Shown piece by piece: positions 35,363 through 43,994 of a DNA stretch of 64,000 nt (within the stretch, counting starts at the first letter, position 1; every line of letters starts with the position of its first letter). The notes beneath the pieces were generated by a model. The model ran no database searches. It was given only the letters and a program-made list of their open reading frames with translations, and was not told where the DNA came from. The position numbers and the translations under genes were made by a program. The stretch is from Alteromonas sp. RKMC-009 (lineage in GTDB: Bacteria; Pseudomonadota; Gammaproteobacteria; Enterobacterales; Alteromonadaceae), in contig NZ_CP031010.1 in assembly GCF_003584565.2 (NCBI RefSeq), positions 3,782,001-3,846,000 of the forward strand, in the 5' to 3' direction.

Positions 35363-38103
35363 CAGAAGCTCTTAGACAGCGAGAGTGAGATGAGTCGTCC
35401 GACCGGGCTGCCTACCTGCGGGTCGAAACCACCACCACCATTATTTGACGGGGCGATATCGGCATAAGGCGGATCTTCATCGGTGATATTGTTGATAAAG
35501 AGTCCCACTTTGAGATCTTCGCCAATGCCGCTCAGTCCGCCACTGAAGATGTAAGACGCAGCAAAATCCAGCGTGGTCAGTGAGCTGATCTCCTCACCGG
35601 TAAGAGTATTGTTGTAACTGTTCGTGTAGTTTGCGAACAGGGTTAAATCCCAGTAATCCCGCTGCCAGTTAATGCTGCCACGCATACGCAGACTGACCGG
35701 ATAATCCAGATTGTTTACCTGATCAATAGATTCAGCCGTAGCAGTTTGCGCAACACGGTAGTAATCAAACCAGGTACCCAGCAAGCCAAATTTAAAATCA
35801 CCGCTGTCAGTTTCCATGGGTACCGACATGGAGAAATCCAGCCCCCGGGCTTCAGTGCTTCCCAGATTATTATTCCGGCCATCCACGAACACCATGGTAT
35901 TTTCGGCTTCAGCAACACTGCCACTTCGCACATTGATACCACCAGCAAGGAGCTCAGCGGTTCTTGCCTGTGCTGCAGCGCCCCGCAGAATGATGGAAGA
36001 AAACACATCTTCCTGACGCAGAATATTCAGATTCGATAACTGCCCGCCAATTTGTCCTTCATAAGTGACATCGAACAGGTTAATTGAAAAACGGGCACCT
36101 TTGTAACTTGATGGCGTGTAATCAACACCCACTGACCAGGTTTCTGCTGTTTCCGGCACCAGTTCGTCGTTCCCCCCTGAGAGCGTGGCCCCCCGGATAG
36201 TCTGATTGATCGTCGGATCAAAGTAGTTCTGGATATAAAGATTACTGCCGCCAGCGCTGACTAACTGTGTTAATAGCGGAGCACGGAATGATTCGCCATA
36301 GCTTGCATGTATTGCCACATCTTCCACCGGCTGCCAGTCGATACCAATCTTGGGGTTTTCAGTTCTGCCAACATCACTGTAATCATCAATACGACCAGCG
36401 ATGTCCAGCACCAGGCTGTAAATTCCGGGCACTGCATTATCATCACCGATAATTGGAATATATAACTCTGCAAAACCTGATGTGATGTCACGGCTTCTGG
36501 GGTCAAAATTGTATTCACGGGCGCCGTCAGCACCACGGACCTGACCAGTCCATAGTTCCATTTCGTAGTAGCCCAGGCCAGCTGCCAGCTTCACGTCTCC
36601 ACCTGGCAGCGACATGAGCGGACCGTCTACCTTCATACCAAAATCTTTCACTTTGGTTTGTGCAACGGTGTCGATAGCGTAGTTAAAAATGCTGTCGATG
36701 ACTGCCTGATTGTTTTCAGATGTGCCAAATGGATTGAATGCTGTCGAAGGATCCGGGCTGGCCAGGGCCGCCTGGAGAGCACCACTATTTACATTACCGC
36801 CACGATTAAACGCCTGATCATCATTCTGCCCCATGGTGGCATGTACATTGAGCAACCAGTCTGCCGGTAAGGTGATGTCGAGACCGGCCGTCAGTTGCCA
36901 GGTTTGCGTATCAAATGTCGTGACCGCCGGAGAGCCATAAGCCTCAGCAAAACTATAATCGATACTTTCACAACCTGTACCTGCAGGCAGGCCCAGACTG
37001 CCTGAACAAGGCTCAAGCGTTATCCCCGCAGGAGAAACAAAGTATGCATTTGTTTCCGGTACCGAAATTCGCGCATCGTAAGGTTCGGAGTAGCGTTTGC
37101 CATCACGTTGATAAACCAGTGCATCAACGAACATCGTAACGCGATCACTAAGATCCTGATTCAGCGTCATAACGGCACTATGGATGGTTTGCTCGGGCAT
37201 TAAATCCGTTGTTGAAGATAAGTTATCACAGGTATTCTGTGTCCCCTCTACCAGATTGTCAGCCGTCGCACCGCCCTGAGGAATAGCATAACTGTTTCCG
37301 TTGAGGTAGATGTTACCCGGATTACAGCTGGTAACCCGATAATCAGCACCGCCCATGCCGGTTAAGTCAGCACGGTAATAATCACGGTCGCCGCCAAAAA
37401 TATTGCTGCGATAAGAGCGCTGCGCAGATACGGTTACCTGCCCGGTATTCCAGGCCTTACCGGTGATCAGACTCAGTTGGTGTTCATCGTAGTCAGCTCC
37501 CACACCATACTGCCCCTCAACCTGCACACCTTCAAACCCACGACGTAATATCAGGTTAGCCACACCAGCAACCGCATCTGAGCCGTAAACGGCCGAAGCA
37601 CCATCTGCAATAACTTCTATACGCTTTAAACCAATGGTCGGAATTGACGAAGGATCAACGGTGGCACCGAGGGTGCCCTGGGGCACAGCACGTCGCCCAT
37701 TGATTAGAGTGAGTGTGGCGTAAGGGCCAATACCACGAATGTTGATGGCATTCCCGTACACGATATTACCTGCACCACCGCTACCGCTGCGGGATGTATC
37801 ATTGACCCCCAAACTGAATATCTGCGGCGTTTCACGCAGCAGGTTCATGGTATTGATGGTAGCAGAACGATCGATATCATCACGCCCGACTTCGATAAGT
37901 GAAGAACCTACCGGTGCAGCACCGCGGATACTGGTTCCGGTAGATGTCACGACAATGACTTCGGGTTCTTCTTCGGCTGCATTGCTTTGAGCAGCTTGTT
38001 CTGATGTGGCCTGAACATTCTCCTGTGCGAATGCAGATGCACAACTTAGTGATCCCATTAACGCGATCATTGAAGAATACGTGGCTAAACGGTTAACAAA
38101 CAT
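35362..38103 (-). CDS. TonB-dependent receptor (MBL/PF20091/CocE operon)
   Basis: Outer-membrane receptor of 913 residues. ATG 38103 is chosen because AGGAGG lies 7 bases ahead; an upstream in-frame start lacks this. The signal peptide ends SAFAQ; a TonB-box-like EVIVVTSTG follows; the plug shows TMNLLRETPQIFSLG, INIRGIGPYATLTLINGRR and VIADGASAVYGSDAVAGVANLILRR; the barrel ends RLISLSLSKSF. This NGRR/GASAVYGSDAVAG class is the large receptor type frequent in Alteromonadales, Caulobacterales and Sphingomonadales. It leads the operon with MBL-fold, PF20091 and CocE hydrolases. The ligand is unknown. Confidence 0.9.
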   Translation of the reverse strand: MFVNRLATYSSMIALMGSLSCASAFAQENVQATSEQAAQSNAAEEEPEVIVVTSTGTSIRGAAPVGSSLIEVGRDDIDRSATINTMNLLRETPQIFSLGVNDTSRSGSGGAGNIVYGNAINIRGIGPYATLTLINGRRAVPQGTLGATVDPSSIPTIGLKRIEVIADGASAVYGSDAVAGVANLILRRGFEGVQVEGQYGVGADYDEHQLSLITGKAWNTGQVTVSAQRSYRSNIFGGDRDYYRADLTGMGGADYRVTSCNPGNIYLNGNSYAIPQGGATADNLVEGTQNTCDNLSSTTDLMPEQTIHSAVMTLNQDLSDRVTMFVDALVYQRDGKRYSEPYDARISVPETNAYFVSPAGITLEPCSGSLGLPAGTGCESIDYSFAEAYGSPAVTTFDTQTWQLTAGLDITLPADWLLNVHATMGQNDDQAFNRGGNVNSGALQAALASPDPSTAFNPFGTSENNQAVIDSIFNYAIDTVAQTKVKDFGMKVDGPLMSLPGGDVKLAAGLGYYEMELWTGQVRGADGAREYNFDPRSRDITSGFAELYIPIIGDDNAVPGIYSLVLDIAGRIDDYSDVGRTENPKIGIDWQPVEDVAIHASYGESFRAPLLTQLVSAGGSNLYIQNYFDPTINQTIRGATLSGGNDELVPETAETWSVGVDYTPSSYKGARFSINLFDVTYEGQIGGQLSNLNILRQEDVFSSIILRGAAAQARTAELLAGGINVRSGSVAEAENTMVFVDGRNNNLGSTEARGLDFSMSVPMETDSGDFKFGLLGTWFDYYRVAQTATAESIDQVNNLDYPVSLRMRGSINWQRDYWDLTLFANYTNSYNNTLTGEEISSLTTLDFAASYIFSGGLSGIGEDLKVGLFINNITDEDPPYADIAPSNNGGGGFDPQVGSPVGRLISLSLSKSF

Positions 38104-38318
38104 TGACTTGCCTCCTGACAAATTGAGCATCGCCTAGTGCTAATTTGCGATTGGTCAACGGGTTCACCGCATGCGGAATCTTAAAATTAACATTATCTGA
38201 TTCACGAATGGATACCGGCACGACCGCTGCGACCGCAATCTCTTTGTCTAGTAAACGGCAATTTAGTTTGAAAAGTCAACCATTATGTTAAATATTTTAA
38301 AACATTTTTGTAACCCAG

Positions 38319-38762
38319 CTATAACACCTCGTACATTCTGTCGAGTAATGCTTTCAGTAAACTAAGCTCACTGGGGCTCAGTTGCTTCAGTGCTGCCGAT
38401 TCAGTTTTCGCCATAATTTCATACAGTTCATTTAGAAAAACCTGACCTTCATCCGTCACAAACAATGCATGTCTTCTACGGTCAGTTTTGGATTTTTCCC
38501 GTTTCGCCAAGCCCCGCTTCTCAAGCTCATCAATCACCTGAACAAATGTAGATTTATCGAGACCTACAGCTGCTGAAAGCTCATTTTGAGATATACCCGG
38601 ATTGGATGAAATTAAAGACAATGAACTGAACAATCCGGAACGTAACTTATATTTCCGGGTAGCTGCAGCAAAGTCTTTTGACAGCAGGTTCTGAACACGC
38701 CGTAACCGGAAGCCAATGAACTCTCCCAACCGCCCCATTTCTATTTCTTTCTGATTGACCAC
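38319..38762 (-). CDS. MarR-family transcriptional regulator
   Basis: A winged-helix regulator of about 147 residues: LRSGLFSSLSLISSNPGISQNELSAAVGLDKSTFVQVIDELEKRGLAKREKSKTDRRRHALFVTDEG in order gives the helix-turn-helix (about 50-90) and the wing (DRRRHALFVT). MarR proteins commonly repress aromatic or organic-acid catabolism and release on the acid or its CoA ester. No ATG start has a good ribosome site; GTG 38762 with GAGGG upstream is used, but TTG 38795 and ATG 38738 are alternatives. It is divergent from the TRAP/CoA-transferase operon, which it probably controls. Confidence 0.85.
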   Translation of the reverse strand: MVNQKEIEMGRLGEFIGFRLRRVQNLLSKDFAAATRKYKLRSGLFSSLSLISSNPGISQNELSAAVGLDKSTFVQVIDELEKRGLAKREKSKTDRRRHALFVTDEGQVFLNELYEIMAKTESAALKQLSPSELSLLKALLDRMYEVL

Positions 38763-38808
38763 GCTTTCTTTTCCCTCTAACTTATTGAAGAACAATTTAT
38801 TAACATAA

Positions 38809-38850
38809 TAGTTGATAAACCAAACTATTTAATTTATAAATTATCCAACT
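38809..38850. promoter_or_regulatory. candidate MarR operator region
   Basis: An AT-rich stretch between marR and the TRAP genes holds a perfect 12-base palindrome AATTTATAAATT (38831-38842) inside a wider inverted repeat, AGTTGATAA (38810-38818) against TTATCCAACT (38841-38850), and a short TAGTT/AACTA pair (38809-38827). MarR dimers bind such palindromes; which of these is bound is not decidable by eye. Confidence 0.4.
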
Positions 38851-38906
38851 GGCGTAACTTTGATACTGTCGATGTTAGCATTTTTTATTCTCCGGAGAAC
38901 CAACCG

Positions 38907-39416
38907 ATGAAGTCAGCGCAGGAAAGGCATGCAGGGCCAAGGGTACTCTCCCCCGTCAGCTCCGTGATAGAAAAGATATTTGTACTGACAGGCTCAACCG
39001 GCCTCATTGTTATGATGTTTGCAGATACCATTGCTGTGGCAGGGCGACATATTGGTTTGCCCTTTTTAGGTGCCATTGAAATTGTACAGGCAGCCATTGT
39101 ATTAATGGCAACCGGTGCGCTTGTCATGGCCACCATGAATAACGAACACGCCACTATCAAAATTCTGACCAGCAGACTGTCTTCGCCTGGTCAGCAACTT
39201 GCTGCACGTTTTTCCGCTCTGGTTTGTTTCTTATTTCTGGCGCTACTGGCCGTTGCCGGATTATGGATAGCCATTGAAACAATAGGCGAGTCTGAACGTT
39301 CAGAACTGTTGCATATTCCTTATTTCTGGTTACGTCTTATTGGCTTTACCGGCATTTGTGTAGCTTCAGCCTGTTTTCTGAAACAAGTCTTTAAAGGTCG
39401 CCATCATGAGTCCTGA
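38907..39416 (+). CDS. TRAP transporter small permease (DctQ family)
   Basis: Inner-membrane small subunit of a tripartite ATP-independent periplasmic transporter, 169 residues with four predicted helices (about 22-42, 52-74, 92-115, 133-154). The stretch LGAIEIVQAAIVLMATGALVMA with the following NNEHATIKILTSRLS is typical of DctQ. GGAG lies 8 bases before ATG 38907. It is the first gene of an eight-gene plus-strand operon; its end overlaps the large permease by 11 bases (39406-39416). With DctM it forms the sodium-driven membrane part for carboxylate uptake. Confidence 0.88.
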   Translation: MKSAQERHAGPRVLSPVSSVIEKIFVLTGSTGLIVMMFADTIAVAGRHIGLPFLGAIEIVQAAIVLMATGALVMATMNNEHATIKILTSRLSSPGQQLAARFSALVCFLFLALLAVAGLWIAIETIGESERSELLHIPYFWLRLIGFTGICVASACFLKQVFKGRHHES

Positions 39417-40710
39417 GTTAACAGGTCTCCTTGGCCTGATATGTCTGTTCGTCGCCCTGACGGTGGGGATCCCCATTGGGGTGAGTCTGGGTATTGTCGG
39501 CTTTGGCGGATTGATGCTGTTACTGTCACCTGAAGCGGCAGTCATTAAAACTGGTGTCATTTTCTTCGAAGTCATATCTAAATACGAACTCGGCGTTCTC
39601 CCCCTGTTTCTGCTGCTGGCACATTTGTGTTTCAGCGCCGGAGCAAGCAGGGATTTCTTCGATGTCGCCGCAAGATTCATGGGGCACAGACGGGGTGGAC
39701 TGGCTGTCGCATCCATTGCTGGCTGCGCCGGTTTCGGAGCGGTCAGCGGTTCAAGCCTGGCAACGGTTGCTACCGTTGGTTCAGCAGCCATGCCCGAAAT
39801 GCGAAAAGCCGGATACCAGAATCAGCTTGCCACCGGTTCACTGGCTGCCGGCGGCACACTGGGCGCGCTGATCCCGCCATCAGGCGCCCTGATCGTGTTT
39901 GGCATTATTGCCGAGCAATCCATCGGCACTCTGTTCGCCGCTGCGATTATTCCGGGCATCACCCAGGCTATATTTTACATCGCAACGGTCATGATCCTTT
40001 GCACCCTGAATCCGTCATTGGGTCCACGAAGCCCAAGAGTGAGCTGGCCACACAGAATTGCTGGTCTGAAAAAAATCAGTGATATCGCTGTGCTCATCCT
40101 GTTTGTTATCGGCGGCATGATGATAGGTTTATTCACGCCATCGGAAGCCGCCTCGGTGGGCGTGGCGCTCACACTGGTGATGTGTTACTTCCGGGGCGTG
40201 CTGTCTCTGAGCCTGTTCAAAGAAGCCCTGCGTAAAACACTACTGACCTCGGGGATGATTTATCTCATTATCATTGGTGCGATTATTTTTGGCACGTTTA
40301 TCAGTGTAACGGGCCTCGCCACCATGCTTGCCGAAGTCATCCGTTCAGTGGATGCCAGTCCGGTTGTCGCCATTATAGTCATGGCAATCATCCTGCTGGC
40401 TCTGGGGTCCTTTCTGGATGGTCTGGCGTTAATGCTCCTGACCACGCCTATATTTTTACCCATTATTCTTGAACTGGGTTACAGCCCCATCTGGTTTGGT
40501 ATTTTCCTGGTCAGGGCGATGGAAACCGGTTTTATATTACCGCCACTGGGCCTGAACGCCTATGTGTTACAGGGGATAGTGAAAGATATCCCGATAACCA
40601 CCATTTTCCGCGGTATCGTACCTTTTCTGGTTGCTGACGTCTGCCACCTCAGCCTGATCATCGCGTTGCCCGCACTGGCACTGTGGCTTCCATCGGTCAC
40701 GGGGGTCTGA
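39406..40710 (+). CDS. TRAP transporter large permease (DctM family)
   Basis: Inner-membrane transport subunit of 434 residues with about 12 helices plus re-entrant hairpins. Characteristic DctM stretches are LFLLLAHLCFSAGASRDFFD, GGLAVASIAGCAGFGAVSGSSLATVATVGSAAMPEM, AAGGTLGALIPPSGALIVFGIIAEQSIG and TPSEAASVGVALTLV. The IPPS motif and two-fold internal repeat are intact, so it should be functional. It overlaps the small permease by 11 bases and is followed two bases later by the solute receptor gene. Confidence 0.93.
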   Translation: MSPELTGLLGLICLFVALTVGIPIGVSLGIVGFGGLMLLLSPEAAVIKTGVIFFEVISKYELGVLPLFLLLAHLCFSAGASRDFFDVAARFMGHRRGGLAVASIAGCAGFGAVSGSSLATVATVGSAAMPEMRKAGYQNQLATGSLAAGGTLGALIPPSGALIVFGIIAEQSIGTLFAAAIIPGITQAIFYIATVMILCTLNPSLGPRSPRVSWPHRIAGLKKISDIAVLILFVIGGMMIGLFTPSEAASVGVALTLVMCYFRGVLSLSLFKEALRKTLLTSGMIYLIIIGAIIFGTFISVTGLATMLAEVIRSVDASPVVAIIVMAIILLALGSFLDGLALMLLTTPIFLPIILELGYSPIWFGIFLVRAMETGFILPPLGLNAYVLQGIVKDIPITTIFRGIVPFLVADVCHLSLIIALPALALWLPSVTGV

Positions 40711-40712
40711 AC

Positions 40713-41747
40713 ATGAAGTACCTCCTTGTTTTCGTTTTGCTGCCACTTTGTTTTGCCTGCTCTGATGCACACAAGACTGATGTTCGCACACTGACTTACG
40801 CCAGCCCGTATCCTCCCGGTCACCCGTTCAGTCAGGCCGATATTGCATGGATGGAAAGCATTGAAGAAGCCTCGGAAGGAAGAATTGTTTTTGATGCCTT
40901 CTGGTCAGGTTCTTTGTTGTCGTCAGATATGAGCATGCTGGAGATCAGGCATGGCGTAGCGGATATCGGCCTGATTACACCGATTTATGCCAGAGGCGGT
41001 ACCCATGTGCTGCGCACTCAGGCCGGCTTCTACGGCGGGATCAACAGCATAGATGACCAGGTCGCACTGTTTAAATGCCTGGCAGCGTCATTTCCGTCTT
41101 TCAGACATGAACTTGAAGGGTTAAAAGTGCTGGCGATTCAGGGGGGTAACTTTCCTGCTGTGATAACCAGGCACACACCGCTGAACAGTCTTGAAGACTT
41201 TAAGGGATTACGTCTGCGGGTTCAAAGTGAAGCGGTAGCCTTACTAAAAGAGCTTGGCGCTGATCCGGTCAATATGCCGATGGGAGAAGTTTACCCGGCA
41301 CTGGCCAAAGGCATCATCGACGGCGTTGTAGCACCTGCTGACACCATCCATAGCATGCATTTTTCTGAAGTGGCAGAGCACATCACACTGGTGAAGTTTA
41401 GCCGGGGCGCTTATCCCGCCAGAGCCATGTCTGAAAAAGTCTGGCAAAGCCTGCCCGCAGACATACAGCGCATATTTGATGACGCGCAGGCTACGTGGGA
41501 GCAAAACCTGAAAGAACGCCTGCAGGAAGCGGAAAAGCGGGGACTGGATTTCGGGCGTGAAAACCAGATGACCTTCCACTCGTTCAGCCAGCAACAGCAA
41601 TTCGACCAGCTATACAACCAGATGGCCCGGAAGGAGGCCGCTGGACTGAATGAATTTAATGTCGATGGTGAAGCCATTTTTCAAAAGGCTCAGGACCTTA
41701 TTCAGGCCGAGTCGCCAATTCAATGTAATTCAGGAGCACCGCAATGA
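40713..41747 (+). CDS. TRAP transporter solute-binding protein (DctP family)
   Basis: Periplasmic receptor of 344 residues that captures a carboxylate and hands it to DctQM. The start ATG 40713, two bases after the dctM stop, gives an export signal MKYLLVFVLLPLCFACSD; the Cys could be lipidated but the lipobox is poor. The domain includes YASPYPPGHPFSQADIAWM, LKGLRLRVQSEAVALLKELGADPVNMPMGEVYPAL (Arg of LRLRVQ is the usual carboxylate ligand) and KGIIDGVVAP. The substrate is an organic acid; neighbours argue it is then CoA-activated. The end overlaps the first CoA-transferase gene by ATGA at 41744-41747. Confidence 0.9.
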   Translation: MKYLLVFVLLPLCFACSDAHKTDVRTLTYASPYPPGHPFSQADIAWMESIEEASEGRIVFDAFWSGSLLSSDMSMLEIRHGVADIGLITPIYARGGTHVLRTQAGFYGGINSIDDQVALFKCLAASFPSFRHELEGLKVLAIQGGNFPAVITRHTPLNSLEDFKGLRLRVQSEAVALLKELGADPVNMPMGEVYPALAKGIIDGVVAPADTIHSMHFSEVAEHITLVKFSRGAYPARAMSEKVWQSLPADIQRIFDDAQATWEQNLKERLQEAEKRGLDFGRENQMTFHSFSQQQQFDQLYNQMARKEAAGLNEFNVDGEAIFQKAQDLIQAESPIQCNSGAPQ

Positions 41748-42910
41748 CGTTACCTTTAAGAGATATAAAAATTGCTGATTTTTCCTGGGTGGGCGCTGGC
41801 CCGAGAGCCACGAAAGATCTGGCTGACCTGGGCGCGGAAGTGATCAAAATTGAGTCACGAAAAAGACTCGATTTAGGACGGATGAGCCCCCCGTTTGCCG
41901 GCGGCAAAAGAGATATCGATGCCTCGGCCTTCTTTGCCATTACCAATACCAGTAAACAGAGTGTTGCCATTAATCTTGCCGAACCGGCCGGGGTAGACTT
42001 GGCCAAAAAGCTGGTAGCCCGTGCCGACGTGGTTGTTGAAAATTTCAGTGCCGGATTCATGGAGCGGATTGGCCTGTCCTTTGAAGAACTTAAAGCTATT
42101 AAGCCGGATATTATTTTAATCAGCGTCAGTGTTGCCGGGCGTACCGGCCCGCTGGGTAAGATAAGAGGATACGGTAATTCTGCAGCGGCACTTTCAGGGC
42201 TGGCAAGTATGTCGGGCTGGCCAGACCGCGATCCACACATGCCTCCTTTTGCCTACGGTGATGTAGTTGCCCCGATGTTCGCAACCGTAGCGACACTGGC
42301 AGCACTGGAACACAAACGTAAAACCGGACGCGGTCAGCACATTGATATCAGTCAGGTTGAGCCGCTAATCCATACTCTGGCAGACAGCTTCGCCGCCATT
42401 CAAAAAGGTGAACCGGTAAAGCAGGCCAATGCTTCATCGTCAGCACTGCTTCAGGATGTATTTGCCTGTCGCGGCAAAGATCAATATGTGGCGGTTACCC
42501 TTTCTACGCAACAGCAACTGCTTGCTGCTGCAGGTCTGCTGGATATTGCGCAGACGAAAGACGTGTCCCCCGAAACAGTGAAAGACGCGCTGTCCTGCTA
42601 CTGTCAAACCGCTGACAAACATGCCGTGGCTAAACGTTTAAAACAGGCAGGAATTGCCGCAGAAGCCGTTGCGGACGGCCGCGATGTCTATACCGACGAG
42701 GCCTTACAACACGGACACTACCGCTGGATCACACACAGCAAACTTGGATTATGTGATATGCCCGCGCCGCCTTTGCGCTTCTCTGTGTCCTCTGACTGCG
42801 TAACCGCTCCACCCTGCCTGGGTGAACATTTGCAGGACGTGTTTGTTTCCATGCTGGGAGAAGACCCGGCGCATATCAGTAAGCTGGTTGATGCCGGCAT
42901 ACTGGCATAA
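41744..42910 (+). CDS. CaiB/BaiF class III CoA-transferase 1
   Basis: A 388-residue cytoplasmic CoA-transferase of the formyl-CoA transferase/CaiB family, which moves CoA between carboxylates through an aspartyl thioester. The fold start LRDIKIADFSWVGAGPRATKDLADLGAEVIKIE is typical, VVENFSAGFMERIGL marks the family, and the catalytic aspartate aligns with Asp173 in PPFAYGDVVAP. The CoA donor and acceptor are not evident. It is the first of four such genes in a row and overlaps dctP by 4 bases; a good AGGAG precedes the start. Probably makes interlocked homodimers, or a heterodimer with the next protein. Confidence 0.88.
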   Translation: MTLPLRDIKIADFSWVGAGPRATKDLADLGAEVIKIESRKRLDLGRMSPPFAGGKRDIDASAFFAITNTSKQSVAINLAEPAGVDLAKKLVARADVVVENFSAGFMERIGLSFEELKAIKPDIILISVSVAGRTGPLGKIRGYGNSAAALSGLASMSGWPDRDPHMPPFAYGDVVAPMFATVATLAALEHKRKTGRGQHIDISQVEPLIHTLADSFAAIQKGEPVKQANASSSALLQDVFACRGKDQYVAVTLSTQQQLLAAAGLLDIAQTKDVSPETVKDALSCYCQTADKHAVAKRLKQAGIAAEAVADGRDVYTDEALQHGHYRWITHSKLGLCDMPAPPLRFSVSSDCVTAPPCLGEHLQDVFVSMLGEDPAHISKLVDAGILA

Positions 42911-42920
42911 GGAGTGTGTC

Positions 42921-43994
42921 ATGTTATCTCATGTCAAAATCATTGATCTTACTTCTCACCTTGGTGCTTTCAGTGGTCGCATGCTGGCGGAACTGGGCGC
43001 TACAGTGATTAAAGCGGAACCTGAGTCCGGCGATCCGCTCAGAGAAAATCCGGAGGCATTCACTGCATGGAATCACGGTAAACGCTCGGTTGTTGCCCCG
43101 CCTTACACATCTGCATTTTCTGCACTGATGGCAGAGGCTGACATTGTTATCCGTACCACAGGCATTCCCCATCGGTATTTGCAGGACCTCAGGCCGAATA
43201 TCATTGATGTGGTTATCAGTGGGTTTATGCCCGGTAGCGAAACCCTCTCAGAGCCGGTTTCAGATTTCACACTGATGGCCCGTAGCGGCCTGATGACCAT
43301 TGTCGGCGATCCGGACCGCCCGCCCCTGACATTGCCCGGCGAGCAGGCATATGCACTGGGCGCGATTCAGGCGGTAACCGGCGCACTGACAGCGTTGCAT
43401 GAACGGGCTCTGACCGGCAAAGGTCAGTTAGTCGAAGTATCGGCTTTTCAGTCAGCCGTGTTGGCCAACTATCGTGAACCACTCACCTGGGCGTGGACCG
43501 GAAAAACAGGTAACCGCACCGGTAACCTTCTGGTTCGGGGTAAATCCGGTGTCAGGCAGGTATGGGCGTGTAAAGACGGCTTCGTTACCTGGGCACTGGT
43601 AGATAATCCGGCAATGATGAAAAGCTTTATCCGCGTCATGGGCGAGCATGCCGGCGAGCTGTCTGAAATCCGCTGGGAAGAGATTCTGGTTGCCGACATG
43701 CCACAGGCACAACTGGAAAACTGGGAAGCCCACATTGCCGGCTTTTTTATGCAGCATGATAAAGCTACGCTGGCCGCCTGGTCTGCTGAAAACGGGCTTG
43801 GTCTGTCGCAAATCGATACGCCCGATGACTGCTTAACCAGTAGTCAGCATGCCGCCCGCGAACTCTGGGTTGATATTAACGATGTTAAATACCCGGGGCC
43901 CCTCTGGGCGTCATCGGAAAGCACAACGCCACCGGTAAGACGGGCTCCCGCACTGGACGAAGGTCGTCAGGCGTTTCTGGGAGGCCGCATATGA
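42921..43994 (+). CDS. CaiB/BaiF-like protein 2, catalytic Asp replaced by Glu
   Basis: A 357-residue member of the CoA-transferase III family, shorter than its three neighbours. Start ATG 42921 has AAGGAG 6 bases ahead. The family opening VKIIDLTSHLGAFSGRMLAELGATVIKAEPESGDPL is normal, but the segment after it is shortened (RENPEAFTAWNHGKRSVV leads straight on). At the place of the catalytic Asp of the family the sequence reads PLTLPGEQAYALG, with Glu141. The usual VENFRPG run is also replaced by RTTGIPHRY. It may therefore be a non-catalytic partner in a heterodimer, as in two-gene CoA-transferases such as BbsEF, or act differently. It overlaps the third gene as ATGA. Confidence 0.8.
   Translation: MLSHVKIIDLTSHLGAFSGRMLAELGATVIKAEPESGDPLRENPEAFTAWNHGKRSVVAPPYTSAFSALMAEADIVIRTTGIPHRYLQDLRPNIIDVVISGFMPGSETLSEPVSDFTLMARSGLMTIVGDPDRPPLTLPGEQAYALGAIQAVTGALTALHERALTGKGQLVEVSAFQSAVLANYREPLTWAWTGKTGNRTGNLLVRGKSGVRQVWACKDGFVTWALVDNPAMMKSFIRVMGEHAGELSEIRWEEILVADMPQAQLENWEAHIAGFFMQHDKATLAAWSAENGLGLSQIDTPDDCLTSSQHAARELWVDINDVKYPGPLWASSESTTPPVRRAPALDEGRQAFLGGRI

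Noticed and set aside
38104..38318. AraC-like direct repeat upstream of the receptor at 35362
   Set aside because: CGACC and GCGACC repeats were compared with the 22-base-period sites; neither spacing nor half-site sequence fits.
41698..42240. Minus-strand reading frame of 180 codons
   Set aside because: Antisense to the first CoA-transferase gene, whose domain is unambiguous; Ser/Pro/Ala-rich shadow.
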